From the NCBI RefSeq assembly GCF_027580225.2, contig NC_073352.2, positions 2,916,501-2,980,500 on the forward strand: a stretch of DNA of 64,000 nucleotides. The letters run 5' to 3'. How positions within the stretch are numbered: the stretch's first letter is position 1; every line of letters starts with the position of its first letter. Of this stretch, positions 59,710-64,000 are shown piece by piece. This stretch comes from Misgurnus anguillicaudatus. Taxonomy: Eukaryota > Chordata > Actinopteri > Cypriniformes > Cobitidae. The position numbers and the translations under genes were made by a program. The notes beneath the pieces were generated by a model that made no database searches, was not told the DNA's origin, and saw only the letters and a list, made by a program, of their open reading frames with translations.

Positions 59710-60276
59710 TTAAAAGGCACCATTGCTAAAAAAAAGGTTATTTTGTGTATCTGGTATAATACAATGTGTTCGCATAGTTTAATGTAAAAAAACACATTAT
59801 TTTCCACATACCATACATTTTTGTAACTTCAGATATCCTGCCTTCCTCAAACACATTTTGTACAAAGCTCATCAATCTGAAAAGCGCTGTGTCCCTGATT
59901 GGACAGCTAATCTGTACGTTGTGATTGGCCTAAATACCTAAATATCTGCCGGAAATGTGACGCTCCTTACCATGTTTAAAAGATTCGCTCACAATGCAAT
60001 GATAATAGGAGTTAACTTACAGGCTAAGTCCAAAGTGGGGAGGAATTATGATAATGTCTGTCTTTACTACATCACCAATCCCAGGAAGTAAACTGTTACA
60101 TACAATCCGTGTGTTTGTTGTAGTCCAAGAAAAGAGATTTACGTTGGAGACGATAACTTGCGTCATCGTTTACTTTTGAAGTTTGTACCTTTTTAATATT
60201 GTTAACATGTACTAATACACACATACACACCAAAGGAAATGTAAAATTGTGAACACGGACCATAGTAGCTCTTTAA
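59710..60276 (-). mobile_element. TTAA-flanked MITE, copy 2 of an inverted pair
   Basis: TTAA at 59710-59713 and 60273-60276; body 59714-60272 (559 bp). It is the reverse-oriented relative of 33582-33981 and has about 150 bp near its right end (60095-60240) missing from that copy. Confidence 0.8.
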
Positions 60277-60614
60277 ATTACTGAACAAGAAAGTGAAGCA
60301 ATAATGGGATAATAGAGGGGGTTTTGCAAGAAAGAAATAACGAAAAAGAAAGAAAGAATGAAAAGAAAGAAAGACTATATACTAAATAAACAATATGGAC
60401 TCTTTTTACACTTCTGAGTTCACAAACCAGAACCTGCCATAGTTGGGCTAAATGCACATGCATATTTTTTCGCTGTCCCTGAAAGATTTTTGTCACCTTT
60501 ATATTTGGAGACCTTGATCATATTTTCTAAATTAATTTATCAACTGTTAAACTGAAACTCTAAAAGGCTATACATTCCTGTCAACGCTTATCTGCACAAA
60601 TATAAAGGCAAGGC

Positions 60615-61026
60615 TATAGACCCCTTCAAGGTTTGTAAACATTGAATGATTATCGGGTGGCGCGCAGCACGGGGTCGAACTGTTCATACCATTTAGGCTT
60701 TATAATTTAATCTAACGGTGCTGAAAAATGATGACTTACCTGAAATGAAGTGAGCACTACAAACACAAGCCTCTTTGATCTTTGCATTGTCTCAGTCTGC
60801 ACGTTAATTGCTTGCAGACGCAGATGTTGTATTTTTTTGTTTTTGAGATTCTGCATGACTCGCGAAAACTTAACGGAAGACCTGGTGCGATTTTCACAGC
60901 CCACGACGTAAGTAGGCATTTTTGACGATACCGAATAATACGCAACTGAATCTGCTGTAATGACTTTTCTGACCCCGACATGCGCAGTGGGAGCAGCCTG
61001 TGACGTGAACCGTGAAGGGGTCTATA
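60615..61026. mobile_element. MITE with TATAGACCCCTTCA ends
   Basis: TATAGACCCCTTCAAGG at 60615-60631 inversely matches ccgtgaaggggtctata at 61010-61026 with one difference. The inner left end has gtttgtaaac, as in the 138-bp element at 6788-6925. The frames at 60757-61089 (minus) are unrecognised. Confidence 0.8.
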
Positions 61027-62658
61027 AGATTGGTTACTGTTGCAATGGCTAACTGTAAAATAACTCCATCGGGTTTTAATGGCATACACCTGTAGTGTCT
61101 AACGTGGTGAATATGAGATTAAAAGCTCAATGCTTTAGGTCAATGAGGAAAAGAGAAGAGAGCAATAGGACTTTCTGAACACAACAAACAAACATAATTT
61201 TAGTGATGTGTTTTACTTTTTTAATTTAGTATCTGAAATATGTGAAAATGAATATATATGTTAGTGATTACTGATCGATTAGACACGTCTTTAAGAAAAA
61301 AATATGATGTTCGTAAGTGATAAGATTTTGATTATTGTATCTTAAAAAGGAGAGGTGACTAAACTGCAGTGGTAAGATATGTTAACCTAAAGTAAATTAA
61401 ATGTTTATTTATTTGTCAATAAATATCTGTTTTAAATCCTCTACAGTATATTGTGTTGAAGTAATTGGTTATTTATTTATTTATTTCATTAAGTGTTATC
61501 TAAATACAGTATGTTATTCAAAATAACCTGTTATGATACATACAGTAATGGAACAATGAAATTATTAATAGAGACTTTTTAATAATAATATTGATCTAAT
61601 CATCCTTATTATACGGAAATGTGTGCTTTACCTATTTTAAATATATTAGATTAGATTTATGACGGATAAAAACACAACATGGAATGTACTAATTGGTTTG
61701 CAGTGATGCTCACTTAAGAATAAAGTTGTGGGAATGTTAGCTTAACGTTAGTATAACGTTAGGAGAACATTAGAATATTTCACTTTGCTAAAAATAATGT
61801 CTATATACATAAAGCAAACTTTTCTGACTAAACAAAAAAAAACATGAAAATTAACTACCATTCGAGGAACCAAAATTGTTAGCTAGATGAAATCATAGTT
61901 TAAAATAAAAAAGAGTCCGTGCCCCTCACATATTGGCACATATTGGGGCAAAAGTTGTGTATTGTATTCCAGGCTTAGGGTAACCCTCCAAAGACAGGAA
62001 CAGTGTAATAGTGTTTAATGAAACAGATAAAACTTCTGTGCAGTTTGGTTTCTTCGTACATTCATGATTATGTTGTGTAAGAGCTGTGCAGCCAGTGTGG
62101 AGGATTTTCCTGGATGTCTGTTCAGTAGAAGCTGAAGGGTTGAGCCAGAGGCTTGGTTTCACACTGCAACTACAAACGCACTCCTCACATCAGACAACAC
62201 TTGGCTTCTGGCGTTTGGCTCGGGGCATAGGACTGACAATGAAAGTAAAGTCTGTTCATCCTGACAGAACTAAGACTGCTGACCCTACTCATCTATAGAT
62301 GCTAACAGCATCCTCATAATGTATAAATGGCTCCCTGTTATCTGTCTCTTCAACAATGGCATTTATTATGTAACTGAGAAAGCAAAGAATATACAAGTAT
62401 GTTCATGGAAATCTGGTTTACTTGCATATAAACAATTTTGTAGACTTATAAAGCATCATATTTTCTAGGATGCCGTGCAATGTCTGTCATTCGGAACAGA
62501 AAAGCAATTTCAGACTGCTTTTACTATTTTTTTGTGCCATATGTATTGAGTAACTGTATGAGTGCAGTCTGAGGTCGAGCCTAATGTGTGCCTGTATACT
62601 GAGACAGGTGAACCATCAAAATCCATGTCATATATTCAGATTTAGCTCTAGAACTTAC
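61027..62658. other. Intron upstream part, no recognised feature
   Basis: On the minus strand this is the start of the 62.1-kb intron (donor gtaagt at 62658-62653). No repeat termini or coding frames supported. Confidence 0.45.
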
Positions 62659-62812
62659 CTGTGACTTTCAGCTCAGTGGTCCGCCTCACAACTCTACTGC
62701 CGTACTTCAGTTCACAGGTATAGTTTCCACCATCGTCCTCCTGCACCTCAGGGATCCACAGGCTGGTGGTGTTTATGATTATTGAGCTTCTCCAGTCTTT
62801 CCGCTGACACTC
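62659..62812 (-). CDS. il1rapl2: il1rapl2 exon: second half of Ig domain 2
   Basis: A 154-nt exon. Acceptor ttttctaaag at 62813 and donor gtaagt from 62658; it enters in phase 0 and leaves in phase 1. It encodes [30 protein letters not shown] (the D-x-G-x-Y-x-C signature of an Ig-like F strand, carrying the second disulfide cysteine), then [11 protein letters not shown] closing the domain. [10 protein letters not shown] followed by ALLTT of the next exon is the IL1RAPL junction. The protein is a postsynaptic adhesion molecule in vertebrates. No truncation or frame damage is seen. Confidence 0.93.
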
Positions 62813-63236
62813 CTTTAGAAAACACATTAAACAACTATGATTTATCACATCTGTGGATCTCTATATCCATTTGTCTGTCAAAAAATCAAAGCAGACTGTA
62901 CACTGTACAATTTTTGCCACAAGCTTGCTGTCTTGAGTAAAAACATTTAAGTTTCAGAAGTTGTGATGTGATCAGTGAGTAACTGCATTAACTGTGTTAA
63001 GCCCATGTCACAATCTCTGGTCCACAGGAATATTATGGCAATCTAGTGAGAAACCAACAGGTTTGTGCCAGCATTGTGCTTCTGTGGGCACTTTTTCTGT
63101 GTGTTCCTGTAACTCAACTGGTACAAGTGACATTCAGAGAGGACATTAACATTTGTACAGTGTACAGCTGGTACAATTATGAATTCAACATTCCTTATAT
63201 GGCATGAGAGACATACGGCTGAAGTTATACCTTTAC
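62813..63236. other. il1rapl2 intron, 424 bp
   Basis: Between the two right-hand exons, minus strand: donor gtaaag at 63236 and acceptor tctaaag at 62813. A phase-0 intron interrupting Ig2 between strands. No embedded feature. Confidence 0.85.
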
Positions 63237-63423
63237 CTTGTACCAGGTCATGATGGGTTGCTTGTAGGGGGCAAGATAGTCATCAATGTCAGGGCAGGTG
63301 ATCATTTTACTCCTAGTGATCTCTGCCCGCTCCAGGTAACGTATTCGACTGCTAAAACACAAACCCTCTTCACTCTCCTCAACTGTCAGCGACATGGACA
63401 CCTTCATACAGTACGTCGAGTTT
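63237..63423 (-). CDS. il1rapl2: il1rapl2 exon: end of Ig1 and start of Ig2
   Basis: A 187-nt exon. Acceptor tgtcttcacag ending at 63424, donor gtaaag from 63236; it enters in phase 2 (one base completes an Arg codon) and ends in phase 0, giving 62 full codons. It encodes NSTYCMKVSMSLTV (last strand of Ig1, with N-glycosylation sequon NST), GLCFSSRIRYLERAEI (linker), then MITCPDIDD (first Ig2 cysteine) and IMTWYK (core tryptophan). The 62-codon length matches what I recall of the mammalian orthologue. Together with the next exon it completes Ig2 and its Cys-Cys pair. Confidence 0.93.
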
Positions 63424-64000
63424 CTGTGAAGACATGACATTTACATTTTCTTTAGCTTTAAAAACTCAATAGAACCGCGGCACGTATTCAAAAAACTGTC
63501 ATTACAGTTTATGATACAGCATTGGTAATCTGTTGATGTGGATTGGATGACACGTGTAACAAAGGTGTCAAATGATTTGTTTGACTACATTAAAGAGTCA
63601 TTTCATCACAGCCTTTCATGACAGTCTGAAAAGTTAAATAACTGATTAAAGCACTTCCGTGACTGAATATTACACAACAGTCAGCTCTCTTTTTTTTAAA
63701 CTAATTGGATGTTAAGCATTTAATAAGTGTTGCTGTTTATCTCATTTGTAACAGAGCACAGGCAGATCCTGAATCTGTGCTGACTTGATTATAGATAGAC
63801 TTTTGGATTATTGCAAAAAATAAGCTGTGTTTAACAAAAGTTTATGACAATTACACGTTTGTCCAACAAGTAAGTCTTCACAGATGAATATACATTTTTA
63901 AGTTTAAATGCGTTTTCTACAAATATAAAAATCTGAATTTTGAATTGAAAATTCATAAATGTTCATCTGTGGACAAAGCGTGTAAGTGTTATAAACATTT
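63424..64000. other. il1rapl2 intron upstream of the visible exons
   Basis: Minus-strand intron leading to the acceptor at 63424; earlier exons (signal peptide and most of Ig1) lie beyond the right edge. No feature recognised. Confidence 0.6.

Noticed and set aside
60757..61089. 110-residue minus frame over the TATAGAC MITE
   Set aside because: Spans an element boundary and has no domain; not a gene.
437..63423. Considered il1rapl1 or il1rap for the exons
   Set aside because: The Ig2-Ig3 linker wording (ALLTT...LFP...IDVQLG) fits IL1RAPL2 best; IL1RAP is more distant. Not fully excluded without a tree.

Overview
This window is eukaryotic, intron-rich, AT-rich nuclear DNA, almost certainly from a teleost fish and most likely a cyprinid. 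The evidence is a vertebrate neuronal Ig-superfamily receptor gene broken into short exons, and a dense load of fish-type mobile elements: hAT elements with 8-bp target duplications, TTAA-flanked MITEs, DIRS-type tyrosine-recombinase retrotransposons, Ty3/gypsy remnants and L2/CR1-like LINE 3' ends. Nothing bacterial (operons, CRISPR, phage) is present.

The only host gene I can support is il1rapl2 (interleukin-1 receptor accessory protein-like 2), read on the minus strand. Three consecutive coding exons are visible: 63423-63237 (end of Ig domain 1 and start of Ig domain 2), 62812-62659 (rest of Ig2) and 511-437 (linker into Ig3). Splice sites are canonical and phases agree. The first two exons are 424 bp apart. 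The next intron is about 62.1 kb and fills nearly the whole window, so almost everything else listed is intronic.

Layout of the intron from left to right: a 3.06-kb hAT element with a LINE fragment and another inverted-repeat element inside (1344-4403); a MITE/hAT pair (6.8-7.4 kb); a dispersed repeat and LINE fragment (8.1-9.4 kb); the truncated right half of a DIRS element with a hAT MITE inside (9.4-12.4 kb); a three-layer nest (12.8-14.3 kb); a structurally complete DIRS element (15110-20616); a hAT inside a hAT (21.5-24.2 kb); nested MITEs (27.9-29.5 kb); a tRNA-like sequence (34.6 kb); hAT and Harbinger-like nests (35.0-38.8 kb); a palindromic MITE (40.3 kb); a solo LTR (41.9-42.7 kb); more hAT elements (44.1-45.2 and 47.9-48.8 kb); an antisense LINE 3' end (46.9-47.9 kb); an antisense Ty3/gypsy element with both LTRs and several insertions (51.4-56.0 kb); and further MITEs to 61 kb.

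The richest structure is the DIRS element. It has 180-bp inverted termini differing at one position, an internal complementary region matching both outer ends, and a GTT at both junctions and at the internal junction. Its gag, RT/RNase H and tyrosine recombinase frames are all broken, and the recombinase 3' end is reiterated as a tandem array of about 181-bp units. The single-copy stretches (about 24.2-27.9, 29.5-33.6, 42.7-44.0, 45.2-46.9, 56.1-57.9 and 61.0-62.6 kb) show no coding potential I trust; a few have the look of conserved noncoding DNA, which only cross-species alignment could decide. Repeat superfamily assignments rest on termini and target duplications read by eye, not on a library search.
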